Positions 16,887 to 25,440 of a stretch of 64,000 bases of DNA are shown here, piece by piece. Under the pieces are notes generated by a model, which was not told the origin of the DNA, searched no databases, and saw only the letters and a program-made list of their open reading frames with translations. Origin of the DNA: Ruminococcus flavefaciens (GTDB lineage: Bacteria > Bacillota > Clostridia > Oscillospirales > Ruminococcaceae); the NCBI RefSeq assembly GCF_900143025.1, contig NZ_FRCT01000001.1, positions 1 through 64,000 of the forward strand. Direction: 5' to 3'. Each line of letters starts with the position of its first letter. Positions within the stretch are counted from its first letter, which is position 1. A program made the position numbers and the translations under genes.

Positions 16887-18005
16887 TCAATCCTCATCAT
16901 CGTTATCGTCATAAGAATCACCGTACTTTTCAGCCATACGTCTTCTTGCTTCCTTGAGCTTGTCTCTGTTCTGCTTATTCTGCTCTGAACGTGAAACGCC
17001 GTTAGCCTTGCCTGATGAAGAACCGCCGTTGTTCTGCTGTTCAAGGGCAGCCTGCTGTTCCATCATCTTCTGCATGAAGGTTTTCTTATTCGGATGTTTT
17101 TCTGCGTAAATTCGTGCTTTTTCCTTTTCTTGCTCATTTATTACCTTAATGCGCTCGGGAGTAAAGTAGCAGTTAAGTGCAAAGGTTATAATGAATGAGA
17201 AGATAGATGACCATATCCAGTAGAAGCCGACACCTGCAGGGACCTGAAATGCGAACCAGATAGAAAGGATAGGGAAAAAGTAAGTCATGAATGTAAGACA
17301 GCCGCCTCCCGGCTGTGAAGCAGGATTTACCTTTTTCTGATGCATCTGGCTGTAAACAGATACGAGAAGCTGTGAAAGACCTGCAAGGAAAGGTATAGCA
17401 CAGAGTACGATAGCCTCCTTAGTCCAGCTTTCAGGGTGAAGTGTAGGTGTTCTTCCAAGGTTTGCGCCAAAGATAGTGAACTGATCGGTAAATTCAGTAA
17501 CTTTAGAAAGGAACTTTTCAGGGAGAGAGGAATACTTATCAGCATTGTCTCTCAAATGCTCCATAGTTATAAGCTCACATCTGAGGTTGCTCTTATCAGC
17601 ACCTGCGATACCGCAAGCCTGATTGATAACGTTCTTGGATATATCAAGGATATGGGTTATAGGCTTATAAATAACGTCGATAACGCCAAAGAGAAGGAAC
17701 ATCTGTATAAACATAGGCAGACATGAACCCATAGGGTTTACGCCCTCCTGCTGATACAGCTTCTGCTGTTCTTCCTGAAGTCTCTGCGGGTTATTGGCGA
17801 AGCTTTTCTTCAGCTTTTCCAGCTTCGGATTGAGAAGCTGCATTCTTGCCGAGCTCTTCTGTGTCTTGTAATTGACAGGGAAGAGCAGTATCTTTGTGAT
17901 TACCGTAAACAGAATAATAGCTACGGCATAATTATTGCATAACGAGTAAATAAGTCTCATCAGATAGCCGAAAGGCACACCGATAATATCATAAAGTGCG
18001 TTCAA
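16887..18005 (-). CDS. yidC: Membrane protein insertase YidC (SpoIIIJ type)
   Basis: A 372-residue Firmicutes-type YidC without the large periplasmic domain of E. coli. The first helix is near residues 20-45, the cytoplasmic hairpin is KTQKSSARMQLLNPKLEKL, and there are four further helices up to ~290. The core includes GSCLPMFIQMFLLFGVIDV and PAGVGFYWIWSS. The C-terminal tail is highly charged and ends in Asp/Glu. It inserts membrane proteins alone or with Sec. It is encoded 12 bases after yidD, in the rpmH-rnpA-yidD-yidC-khpB arrangement. Confidence 0.95.
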   Translation of the reverse strand: MNALYDIIGVPFGYLMRLIYSLCNNYAVAIILFTVITKILLFPVNYKTQKSSARMQLLNPKLEKLKKSFANNPQRLQEEQQKLYQQEGVNPMGSCLPMFIQMFLLFGVIDVIYKPITHILDISKNVINQACGIAGADKSNLRCELITMEHLRDNADKYSSLPEKFLSKVTEFTDQFTIFGANLGRTPTLHPESWTKEAIVLCAIPFLAGLSQLLVSVYSQMHQKKVNPASQPGGGCLTFMTYFFPILSIWFAFQVPAGVGFYWIWSSIFSFIITFALNCYFTPERIKVINEQEKEKARIYAEKHPNKKTFMQKMMEQQAALEQQNNGGSSSGKANGVSRSEQNKQNRDKLKEARRRMAEKYGDSYDDNDDED

Positions 18006-18017
18006 TATTCATCCCTC

Positions 18018-18302
18018 TTAAATCGTTTTGTTATCATCTTCACTGTAATCGGGATCAACATAATCGTATTTCCTGACCCTGAAGGTGAATTTTTCGGGAA
18101 CATAGTCTATGCCGCCCATTGACCATGGGTTGCAGCGGAGTATCCTCCACACGGCAAGAGCTGAGCCCCTTATTGCGCCGAAACGCTCAACTGCTTTCAA
18201 GGCGTAAGTGCTGCAGGTAGGGTAATACTTGCATTTAGGGGGAAAAAGCGGGGATATAAATTTCCTGTAGAACTTTATAAGACCCAGAACCAGATATTTC
18301 AT
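18018..18302 (-). CDS. yidD: Membrane protein insertion efficiency factor YidD
   Basis: A 94-residue protein with the family core [31 protein letters not shown] and [14 protein letters not shown]. It is a small amphipathic, membrane-associated protein that aids YidC-dependent insertion. Its start overlaps the rnpA stop by four bases, and yidC follows 12 bases later. Confidence 0.95.
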   Translation of the reverse strand: MKYLVLGLIKFYRKFISPLFPPKCKYYPTCSTYALKAVERFGAIRGSALAVWRILRCNPWSMGGIDYVPEKFTFRVRKYDYVDPDYSEDDNKTI

Positions 18303-18667
18303 ACACGCTTATTCTTGTTATCGAAGCTCCTGAACATCTTCTTAATGTCATTTACTCCGTACTTGTCCATATAGCCGCAGTATTCCTGTGATTTTATGCC
18401 GCATATAGCAGCTCTTGCAACTATGACGATATCCATGCCTACAGGCAGCTCTACCTCAGCATTGCGGTAGGCAAGACGGATAAGTCTTTTTGCTCTGTTT
18501 CGGCAGACAGCATTGCCGACCTTTTTACCCGCTGTTATGCCGAGGCGGTTAAAAGGCCTGCCATTTGGTCTGACATAGATGACCGAATATTTTGAAGCGG
18601 CGTACCTGCCCTTCTTATACAGGGCGAGGAAGTCCTTGTTATCGTTCAGTATTTCCGTATAAAGCAT
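18299..18667 (-). CDS. rnpA: Ribonuclease P protein component
   Basis: A 122-residue basic protein that assists the RNase P RNA in 5' tRNA maturation. The signature [22 protein letters not shown] is present in parts ([17 protein letters not shown]). I start it at the ATG at 18667, preceded by AAGGTG at five bases. An in-frame GTG at 18682 has no ribosome-binding site. The C-terminus is longer than in Bacillus by a few residues. It lies between rpmH and yidD as usual. Confidence 0.93.
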   Translation of the reverse strand: MLYTEILNDNKDFLALYKKGRYAASKYSVIYVRPNGRPFNRLGITAGKKVGNAVCRNRAKRLIRLAYRNAEVELPVGMDIVIVARAAICGIKSQEYCGYMDKYGVNDIKKMFRSFDNKNKRV

Positions 18668-18696
18668 AATTGCACCTTGCACATAGCCGTCCTAAC

Positions 18697-18728
18697 AAAA
18701 AAGACCACAAAATAAAGATTTTGTGGTC
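18697..18728 (-). terminator. rpmH terminator
   Basis: Stem GACCACAAAA/TTTTGTGGTC (18703-18712, 18719-18728), followed on the minus strand by TTTTTT. It lies just after rpmH and may attenuate transcription into rnpA. Confidence 0.8.
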
Positions 18729-18735
18729 AGCCTCG

Positions 18736-18870
18736 TCAGTGAGTTAATCTTGCTCTGCCCTTAGATCTTCTACGAGCTAAAACCTTTCTGCCGTTCTTAG
18801 TAGACATTCTCTTCATGAAGCCATGCTCCTTCTTTCTGTGGAGCTTCTTAGGCTGATATGTTCTCTTCAT
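18736..18870 (-). CDS. rpmH: 50S ribosomal protein L34
   Basis: A 44-residue, strongly basic protein starting [18 protein letters not shown] and ending [10 protein letters not shown], a full match to bacterial L34. It is too short to stand out among random open frames, but it has the expected place between the origin and rnpA and a clear GGAGGA ribosome-binding site upstream of the ATG at 18870. It is read from a perfect sigma-A promoter about 105 bases upstream. Confidence 0.97.
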   Translation of the reverse strand: MKRTYQPKKLHRKKEHGFMKRMSTKNGRKVLARRRSKGRARLTH

Positions 18871-18975
18871 ATTCAGTGTCCTCCTCTCTTCCGATTGTAA
18901 ACAAGAGCCGAAAAACAGCTCTGGATAACATTATTTTAGGGCGCAGGGACACTTTCCCCTGCATTACACTAAATC

Positions 18976-19004
18976 ATTATATATTAAAAAGCTCTTTATG
19001 TCAA
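18976..19004 (-). promoter_or_regulatory. rpmH promoter
   Basis: Minus-strand TTGACA (18999-19004) and TATAAT (18976-18981) are separated by 17 bases, a perfect sigma-A consensus facing rpmH. Confidence 0.85.
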
Positions 19005-19324
19005 GCAAATCATGAAATTTTTTTATACGCATCTGCATTTTCTGTTTTTTTAACAATATATCTTAAACGAAAAGCCTTGAAATTTCAATACTTTGTCCAA
19101 TTTCACAGCTAAAGAGGATACAAGGCAGAATATGTTGAAACTTTTGAAAATAATAGGTAAAAAACTTATTCACTCACCTGTTTCAACATTTTCACACTCG
19201 AAAAACAGAGTTTTTCCATGTTTTTTTGTGTTGATTTGAAGGCATTTCAACACAGTTTTCAACAATATGTCAATTTGTGTGTGGAAAGATGAGTCATTTT
19301 CTAATTGTTTAACATGAATTTTAC

Positions 19325-19353
19325 TTGCATTTCAACATTGTTTATGGTATAAT
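19325..19353 (+). promoter_or_regulatory. dnaA promoter
   Basis: TTGCAT (19325-19330), 17 bases, TATAAT (19348-19353). A TTTCAACA word lies inside the spacer, consistent with DnaA autoregulation. Confidence 0.7.
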
Positions 19354-19426
19354 GGTCTTATATATTAATATAGGAGAGTATCGATTTTTTTCTCCCAATC
19401 AAACTTACATATATTCGGAGGTTTTT

Positions 19427-20797
19427 ATGAATTCATTTGACGAGGTTTTTGAGAAAGTAAAGAGCTACTGCCTTGAAAACGGAAAAATACCTGATATCGG
19501 TATGAAAACTTGGATAGATCCGCTTGTTCCTTTAAAGCTTGAGGGAACTGACGCTATTTTCAGTGTGCAGACAGACTTCCAGAAGAATATTGTAATGCAG
19601 ACATACGTAACTGTTCTGAAGGAAGCTTTCCTCAACGTTGTAGGCCTTGATGTCAACATCGTTATCAATGTTGAATCCGAAGAACCCGAAACAATAAAGG
19701 TGCCTACAGACGCAGAGCTTGAGCAGAAGCACGCAGAGCTTGAACAGTCATACAAATTTGCAAACTATGACTATACCTTTGATACATTCATCGAGGGCCG
19801 TTCAAATGAATTTGCACTTGCCTGCAGTAAATCCGTAGCCAAAAACTGCGGCTCAAAGGCTGTTCCCGATTATAATCCGCTGTTTATCTACGGTCCTTCG
19901 GGAATGGGCAAGACTCACCTTATCACAGCTATCGCCAACGAGGTAAGAAAAAATCACCCCGACTTCAATATCGTTTACGTTACAAGCGAGACCTTCGGAA
20001 GCGACCTTGTAAACGCACTCAACAAGAGCTCTATATCCGATTTCCACGATAAATACAGAAATGCGGATATACTCCTCATCGATGATATCCAGTTTTTCTC
20101 GGGAAGAGAGCGTATGCAGGAAGAGTTCTTCCACACCTTCTATAAGCTTCACCAGGAAGGTAAACAGATCGTTATCACATCTGATAAGCCGCCTAAGGAG
20201 CTCCTCACTCTTGAAGAGCGTCTGCGCACACGTTTCGAGGGCGGTCTTATCGCTGATATCTCAGCTCCTGACTATGAGACAAGACTTGCCATCATCAACA
20301 GAAAATCCGAGCTTTTAGAGCTCAAAATGCCAAGCGAGGTAGCTGAATTCATGGCAAACCGCCTGAAATCAAATATCCGTCAGCTCGAAGGCGCAGTTGT
20401 ACGCCTTAAAGCTCTCAACCACTTCGCAGGCAGCCCTATAACAATTTCTATGGCTCAGAGCGTTATCCGCGATGTGCTCACAGATGAACAGCCTATACCG
20501 ATAACTGTTGAAAAGATCATCTCAGAGGTATCCACAGTATACGGCGTATCTCCCGATGATCTCCGTTCAAGCAAGCGTTCCGCACAGATATCAACAGCAC
20601 GTAAGGTAGCTATATATGTTGTCCGCGAGATCACACAGATGCCTCTCGCATCTATCGGTACAGAATTCGGCGGAAGAGACCATTCTACTATAGTTTACTC
20701 TGTTACAAGCGTTACAGAATCTATGGAAAAAGACTCTAATCTCAAGAACCTTGTAAACGATATCATCAAAAATATCAAGGACAAGAGCAAGGTCTGA
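19427..20797 (+). CDS. dnaA: Chromosomal replication initiator DnaA
   Basis: A 456-residue initiator. Domain I is at 1-80 and a short linker at 85-112. The AAA+ core has Walker A GPSGMGKTH (156-164) and Walker B LLIDDIQF, and the C-terminal domain IV has the box-recognition motif GGRDHST. The ATG at 19427 has CGGAGG six bases before it. An in-frame start 34 codons upstream overlaps the promoter and adds residues foreign to the family. DnaA-like words flank the gene on both sides. Confidence 0.97.
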   Translation: MNSFDEVFEKVKSYCLENGKIPDIGMKTWIDPLVPLKLEGTDAIFSVQTDFQKNIVMQTYVTVLKEAFLNVVGLDVNIVINVESEEPETIKVPTDAELEQKHAELEQSYKFANYDYTFDTFIEGRSNEFALACSKSVAKNCGSKAVPDYNPLFIYGPSGMGKTHLITAIANEVRKNHPDFNIVYVTSETFGSDLVNALNKSSISDFHDKYRNADILLIDDIQFFSGRERMQEEFFHTFYKLHQEGKQIVITSDKPPKELLTLEERLRTRFEGGLIADISAPDYETRLAIINRKSELLELKMPSEVAEFMANRLKSNIRQLEGAVVRLKALNHFAGSPITISMAQSVIRDVLTDEQPIPITVEKIISEVSTVYGVSPDDLRSSKRSAQISTARKVAIYVVREITQMPLASIGTEFGGRDHSTIVYSVTSVTESMEKDSNLKNLVNDIIKNIKDKSKV

Positions 20798-21283
20798 TAA
20801 ACATAAAGTGAACGTTTAAAGTGTTGAATAAAGTTTATTCCACATAGTTTTCAACACTGTGTTAAAAACTATGCTCAAAACTTTTTGATATAATTTTTCC
20901 CGACACAAAAATGTATTTCATGCATTTCATATCTTACCTGTCGGATATCATTTCAACACAGGAAACATTCAACACTTAACACCAATGTGAAATTCTCTTA
21001 CAAAAAATCTTACTAATTTCTTCTTTCCACGTTTTTCTCAACTTTTTTTCCAATTCAACTCCACAATATTCGACTGATTTAACACAGAAAAAACCTCTCC
21101 GAAAAGTTTTCCTCAATTTCAAGAATTTCACAACACACGTGTGTGGACGAGCTATGCGGCTTATATCTTTAAAAAATGCCGTTTCCAACTTTTCCACCGA
21201 CACAATAACAACAACAATAATATTATTCTTATCTTAGCTTATCTTATCCTTCGGCTAAGAATTTTCACGGAGGAAAAATCACA
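20798..21283. other. dnaA-dnaN intergenic region, probable second origin half
   Basis: This 486-base gap is very AT-rich with repeated origin-like words: TTTTCAACA (20848-20856), TTTTCCACC (21190-21198), TATTCCACA near 20837, and several CAACAC words. An A/T-only stretch near 21205-21240 precedes dnaN. Many Firmicutes have bipartite origins on both sides of dnaA, and the unwinding site is normally in this gap. I see no coding sequence here. Confidence 0.6.
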
Positions 21284-22390
21284 ATGAAGTTCATTTGCAA
21301 TAAAACAGAAATAAGTGAGGCTATCAGTAACGTTTCAAGAGCAGTCTCACAGAAATCCACTATTCCCGCACTTGAAGGAATAAAAGTAAGATTATCGGCA
21401 GGAAGCGTTGAGCTTACTGCCTATAATCTTGAAATGGGTATACGCACTTCTATCAATGCAGATACCGAAGGAGAAGGCGAGTTTGTAGTAAGTGCAAGAC
21501 TTTTCAGCGAATTCACAAGACGTATGTCAGGTGACGAGATAAAATTCGATATTGACGAGAATCTTGTTATAACTATTTCATGCAGCGCTACAGAGTGCAG
21601 CTTCTCTGCAATGTCTGCAAATGAATACCCCGAACTCCCTAAGGTAGACTCTGCAAGAAGCTTTTCTGTAAAGCAGAGCGTACTCAAATCAATGATAAAT
21701 ATGACAAGCTATGCTGCTTCACTCAACGAAAGCAAGCCAGTTCTTACAGGTGAGCTCTTCGATATCGAGGAGGGCAGCTTCAATATGGTAGCTATAGACG
21801 GTTTCCGTCTTGCCATAAGAAACGAGCTTACCGATTGCAGCGAGAAATATCATTTCGTTGTACCGAAAAAAGCTCTTATGGAGGTCTCAACACTTATCAG
21901 GGACGACGACGACGAGAAAATGTGTACTATCTGTACCAATGATCGCCATATCATCTTTGAGATCGGAAATGTATTCGTAATATCACGACTTCTTGAAGGA
22001 GTTTTCCATAACTATAAGCTCAGCATACCAAGCGGCTGCAAGACAGAAGTCATCATCAACAAGAGAGACTTCACTACCTGCCTTGAAAGATGTGCTCTCC
22101 TTATCGACGACAAGAACAAGTCACCTATACGCTGTGAAGTAGCAAACGGCGTGATAAAGGTAAGCTGCAAGACAGGCATAGGTAAGATAAATGATGCTAT
22201 ATCTGCCGATATTTCGGGCGAGGCCGTTACTATTGGCTTCAATAACAAGCTTATACTCGAAGCTCTGAAGGCAGCTGAAGGCGATAAGGTACGTCTTCGT
22301 TTCAACGGCGCAATGAAGGTAATAGAGATACTTCCCCTTGAAGGCGAAAGCTTCATATTCCTCATAATGCCGATACAGCTCAAGGGCTGA
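21284..22390 (+). CDS. dnaN: DNA polymerase III beta sliding clamp
   Basis: A 368-residue clamp with the N-terminal MKFICNKTEISEAISNVSRAVSQKSTIPALEGI and the usual three repeated domains. The C-terminus FLIMPIQLKG corresponds to the conserved MPI/MPMR-type end. It encircles DNA as a dimer and tethers polymerase. The ATG has GGAGG seven bases upstream. It is followed by a Tim44-domain gene rather than directly by yaaA. Confidence 0.96.
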   Translation: MKFICNKTEISEAISNVSRAVSQKSTIPALEGIKVRLSAGSVELTAYNLEMGIRTSINADTEGEGEFVVSARLFSEFTRRMSGDEIKFDIDENLVITISCSATECSFSAMSANEYPELPKVDSARSFSVKQSVLKSMINMTSYAASLNESKPVLTGELFDIEEGSFNMVAIDGFRLAIRNELTDCSEKYHFVVPKKALMEVSTLIRDDDDEKMCTICTNDRHIIFEIGNVFVISRLLEGVFHNYKLSIPSGCKTEVIINKRDFTTCLERCALLIDDKNKSPIRCEVANGVIKVSCKTGIGKINDAISADISGEAVTIGFNNKLILEALKAAEGDKVRLRFNGAMKVIEILPLEGESFIFLIMPIQLKG

Positions 22391-22441
22391 TAAACGGAGC
22401 TAAAGCCGAAAAGTCGTATTATCCGCAGCCTTTACGGAAAG

Positions 22442-23245
22442 ATGATAAAGATGTTAAAAAGACTTTTTTCACTTATAGCAGTTCTGTTCTGCTTGTTCAT
22501 GCTACCATTTCACACCTTTGATACAAAGATGATGACCACTCACGCTGATTTCGGAGACTATGGTCTCGACAGTGACAGCGGAGGCGGTGGACATGGCAGC
22601 TACCACAGCTACGATGACAGCGGAAGCAGCGACTCCTCAGGAGGAGTTACACTTACCAAAAAAGAAACTGCTGTTATGTTTTCTGTAGTTGCTGTTGCTT
22701 CTGTATTGGTGATAATACTGCTGAGATATCTCAGTAAACGAAGCAGTAAGAAGATAGATCAGTACTATGAAGAGCATAAAAATGACAAGAGTTTGATGTA
22801 TGACGTAAGTGACGAATGTATGAAGCTAAGGCAGCAGATAGACGAGGAAAGGTTCTGTGAGTATATCAGGGAGCTCTTCATAAAGCTTCAAAAAGCATGG
22901 GAGGAACAGGATCTGAGATTTGTCCGCGATACCATGACAGATGAGCTTTATGACCGTAATGATAAGCTGCTTCAAGTAAGATATATCAATTCCGACCGAA
23001 CAAATAAGATCGAAGTGCTCAGCATTGATAATATTGAGATAATGACTATTCGCAATAACGGCGGCGGATATGCTATGGAAGCTAAATTTATTGCAGTAAT
23101 GAAGGACTATGTTTTTGATAATAAAACAAAGGAAGTAGTAAGAGGCTCGGAATTCAGCAAAAGAAGAGAGTATAAATGGCTGCTTGTATGCGATGAAATG
23201 AGCCCTTATCCCGAAAAATGGAAGCTTTCACAGATAAGCTGCTGA
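22442..23245 (+). CDS. Tim44-like domain membrane protein
   Basis: A 267-residue protein. The N-terminal hydrophobic segment at ~5-22 may be a signal anchor. Residues ~35-75 are a Gly/Ser/Asp/His-rich flexible region (GGGGHGSYHSYDD). A second membrane helix lies at ~82-100, then a Tim44/MBA1-like C-terminal domain (KLQKAWEEQDLRFVRDTMTDELY, ending KWLLVCDE). Tim44 domains are NTF2-like folds often found in bacterial membrane proteins of unknown role. It separates dnaN from yaaA, which are usually adjacent. Its function here is unknown. Confidence 0.82.
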   Translation: MIKMLKRLFSLIAVLFCLFMLPFHTFDTKMMTTHADFGDYGLDSDSGGGGHGSYHSYDDSGSSDSSGGVTLTKKETAVMFSVVAVASVLVIILLRYLSKRSSKKIDQYYEEHKNDKSLMYDVSDECMKLRQQIDEERFCEYIRELFIKLQKAWEEQDLRFVRDTMTDELYDRNDKLLQVRYINSDRTNKIEVLSIDNIEIMTIRNNGGGYAMEAKFIAVMKDYVFDNKTKEVVRGSEFSKRREYKWLLVCDEMSPYPEKWKLSQISC

Positions 23246-23270
23246 TATTTTCCCTTGAGAGGTGATATAA

Positions 23271-23483
23271 ATGCCTGAAAACAGAATAAAAATAACTACC
23301 GAGTTCATAAAACTGGACGCACTTCTGAAATTTGCTTCAATGGTCGGTTCGGGCGGAGAAGCAAAGCAGCTCATACAGGACGGAGAAGTCCTTGTTAACG
23401 GTGAAGTATGCACTATGCGCGGCAAAAAGATACGTCCGGGCGATAAGGTGGAGCTTGACGGTCAAGAGGTAATCGTAGAGTGA
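23271..23483 (+). CDS. yaaA: S4-domain RNA-binding protein YaaA/RlbA
   Basis: A 70-residue single S4 domain protein: [52 protein letters not shown]. It is a regular member of the dnaA-dnaN-yaaA-recF cluster of Firmicutes. Its role is probably RNA or ribosome binding. Its stop overlaps the GTG start of recF (GTGA), indicating translational coupling. Confidence 0.9.
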   Translation: MPENRIKITTEFIKLDALLKFASMVGSGGEAKQLIQDGEVLVNGEVCTMRGKKIRPGDKVELDGQEVIVE

Positions 23484-24628
23484 TAGTCACATATGCTGAC
23501 ATCGACGGTTTCAAAAATCTGAAGGGTATATCCTTTGCGCCTGATCCGAAATATAATATCATAGTCGGACCAAATGCGCAGGGAAAGACCAATCTTCTTG
23601 AAGCAATGTGGATACTTTCGGGCTGCAAGAGCTTCCGGGGCTCAAAGGAAAAGGACTATATATGTCTCGGCGGCGACCGTATGCAGTCGAAAATAAAGAT
23701 ACTTGACAGTGTACGCGAGCAGAAAATATCCTTTGAAATGACCAGAAGCACTGCAAATCCCAAGAATATCACCCTTAACGGCGTAAAACAGAAGGGTACG
23801 CGAGCACTTTTCGATGCTTTCAAGTGTATCGCTTTCATTCCCGATGATACTGAGATAGTAAAGGGTTCACCTGAGAAAAGGCGTAATTTCGTGGATATGG
23901 CAGCTTCGCAGCTCAATCCCGTTTTTGTAATGCATATAAACAAGAACAACGCTATTATGAACCAGAGAAATGCCCTTCTGAAAGGCATAATGCAGGGAAA
24001 TACCGACCGCAGTATCCTCGAGATATGGGACAGACAGGCTTCACGAGAGGGAGCAGTCATATCCTATATGCGAAGCGAGTATATAAAAAAATTCAATGAG
24101 ATATGCGGCAGACTTTACCGTACTATTTCGGGCGGTTCTGAGGAACTGGAACTTGAATACAAGTCAAATGTTTTCAGACCCGAGGACTTTGAAAAGCCCT
24201 GCGGTGATGAGGCATATGAGCAGTATTACAGAAAGCTTGCCGAAACAGCAGATTACGATATCAGAACGGGCAGCACCCATGCAGGTGTGAACCGTGATGA
24301 GATAATAATAAAAATAAACGGTGTGAGTGCGAAGGATTACGGCTCACAGGGACAGATAAAGAGTGCGGCTCTTGTTATGAAGCTTGCACAGGCAGAGATA
24401 TTCATGCAGAAGTCAAAGGACGCACCTGTAATATTCCTTGATGATGTTATGGGCGAGCTTGACGAAAGCCGTCAGAGGTTCGTATTTGAGATAATAAAGG
24501 ATATGCAGGTATTCATAACAACTCCGAATGAAAGTGCGCTTCTTCCCGAAATAAAGGGAAAGGTCCTGCATATAAGCGGCGGCAGCATAGCGGAGGAGGA
24601 AGAAAATGTATCTTCACATAGGGAATAG
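23480..24628 (+). CDS. recF: DNA repair/recombination protein RecF
   Basis: A 382-residue SMC-like ATPase. Walker [14 protein letters not shown] is near residue 32, and the ABC signature region [19 protein letters not shown] and Walker [16 protein letters not shown] are C-terminal. It loads RecA at gaps together with RecO and RecR. The GTG start overlaps the yaaA stop, and remB begins 23 bases before the recF end. Confidence 0.95.
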   Translation: MIVTYADIDGFKNLKGISFAPDPKYNIIVGPNAQGKTNLLEAMWILSGCKSFRGSKEKDYICLGGDRMQSKIKILDSVREQKISFEMTRSTANPKNITLNGVKQKGTRALFDAFKCIAFIPDDTEIVKGSPEKRRNFVDMAASQLNPVFVMHINKNNAIMNQRNALLKGIMQGNTDRSILEIWDRQASREGAVISYMRSEYIKKFNEICGRLYRTISGGSEELELEYKSNVFRPEDFEKPCGDEAYEQYYRKLAETADYDIRTGSTHAGVNRDEIIIKINGVSAKDYGSQGQIKSAALVMKLAQAEIFMQKSKDAPVIFLDDVMGELDESRQRFVFEIIKDMQVFITTPNESALLPEIKGKVLHISGGSIAEEEENVSSHRE

Positions 24629-24866
24629 CTATTCTGTAGACGTAAGGGATATAGTGGGAGTTTTCGACATTGAGAATACAACTGTTGAAAAGTGTACCAA
24701 GAAGCTTCTTGAAAGAGCCGAAAAGGAAAAGCACTGTATCTACACCACCTATGAAATGCCGAAAAGCTTTATCGTTACTGTGAAAAACGGCAAGGAAAAG
24801 GTCTATATTTCACAGCTCTCCGCAGCGACTCTGCGAAAACGCCTCAAAGAGGGCGGAGGGTTTTGA
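24606..24866 (+). CDS. remB: RemB (DUF370) extracellular matrix regulator-like protein
   Basis: An 86-residue DUF370 family protein starting [21 protein letters not shown]. RemA/RemB proteins of Bacillus are DNA-binding regulators of matrix genes. The RemB form lies between recF and gyrB in many Firmicutes, exactly as here. The gene overlaps recF by 23 bases. One base separates it from the RAYT start, so the transposase gene is tightly fused into this transcript. Confidence 0.9.
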   Translation: MYLHIGNSYSVDVRDIVGVFDIENTTVEKCTKKLLERAEKEKHCIYTTYEMPKSFIVTVKNGKEKVYISQLSAATLRKRLKEGGGF

Positions 24867-24867
24867 A

Positions 24868-25437
24868 ATGGAAAAACATGACCGCAGGCTGAATAGATTG
24901 CAGAATTACGATTATTCGCAGAATGGTCTGTATTTCATTACAATTTGTACCAAAGACAGAATACCATATTTATCGGAGATTTATGATGTAGGGAACGCCG
25001 CGCTCGGCGTACAAAAATCATCGGAACTCATGAGTGTAGGGGACGGCGTCCTCGACGTCCCGTATGTAAAATTAACAGAATATGGTAAAATTTTGAATGA
25101 CCAGATAATCGAAATGAATTCGATTTATAAAAAATCGCAGATAATAAAATATGTTATTATGCCTGATCATTTACACATGATAATATATTTATTCGATGAT
25201 GATAATGTTTTGGGTGGGACGTCGAGGACGCCGTCCCCTACAAATGCGGTTATTCCGTCAATTATATCAACGTTGAAGAGATTTGTTAATAAAAAAATAG
25301 GTCTCAATATATGGCAGCGTTCATTCCACGACCACATAATTCGCAATGAAAAGGAATTCCTTGAAATTTGCGATTACATTGACAATAATCCCATAAATTG
25401 GGTAAATGACATATACAACCAAAATTATTGGAGGTAA
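24868..25437 (+). CDS. REP-associated tyrosine transposase (RAYT, TnpA_REP)
   Basis: A 189-residue Y1_Tnp (HUH) protein: YFITICTKDRIPYLSEI, the HUH motif MPDHLHMIIY, and the C-terminal IWQRSFHDHIIRNEKEF followed by YIDNNPINW. In relatives the WQR-x-Y-H/Y-DH segment has a tyrosine at the place where this protein has F-H, so the nucleophile may be lost or lie elsewhere. Three REP-like hairpins lie inside the reading frame and are translated (VGNAALGVQ, SVGDGVLDVPYVK, GGTSRTPSPTNA). It sits between remB and gyrB in the same direction, four bases before gyrB. It is probably a domesticated RAYT responsible for the REPs of this genome. Confidence 0.88.
   Translation: MEKHDRRLNRLQNYDYSQNGLYFITICTKDRIPYLSEIYDVGNAALGVQKSSELMSVGDGVLDVPYVKLTEYGKILNDQIIEMNSIYKKSQIIKYVIMPDHLHMIIYLFDDDNVLGGTSRTPSPTNAVIPSIISTLKRFVNKKIGLNIWQRSFHDHIIRNEKEFLEICDYIDNNPINWVNDIYNQNYWR
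24988..25012 (+). repeat. REP-like hairpin inside RAYT, GTAGGGAACGCCG type
   Basis: GTAGGGAACGCCG at 24988-25000 leads a hairpin ACGCCG-CGCT-CGGCGT. The same 13 bases and hairpin lie intergenically at 38561-38586. It is part of the RAYT coding sequence. Confidence 0.65.
25035..25242. repeat. Inverted REP pair inside RAYT
   Basis: The unit at 25035-25064 is the exact reverse complement of 7432-7461, and that at 25216-25242 repeats 27 of the same bases in the direct orientation. They therefore form a perfect 27-bp inverted pair with ~150 bases between, like a BIME, and both are translated as part of the transposase. Confidence 0.85.
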
Positions 25438-25440
25438 ATC

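Larger units (their letters stand above)
18871..19426. other. Replication origin region, dnaA-upstream part
   Basis: This 556-base AT-rich gap lies between rpmH and dnaA, where transcription flips from leftward to rightward, as at a bacterial oriC. It is full of degenerate DnaA-box-like words: TTTTCAACA (19256-19264), TTTCAACA repeats, TTATTCACT near 19167, TTTTCCATG near 19212 and the reverse word TCTGGATAA (18920-18928). No perfect TTATCCACA is present. Placement here is inferred from orientation and context. Confidence 0.7.

Noticed and set aside
19140..19340. CRISPR-like array of TTTCAACA words
   Set aside because: The words are 8-9 bases with irregular spacing and no spacers of constant length; they fit DnaA-box-like sites.
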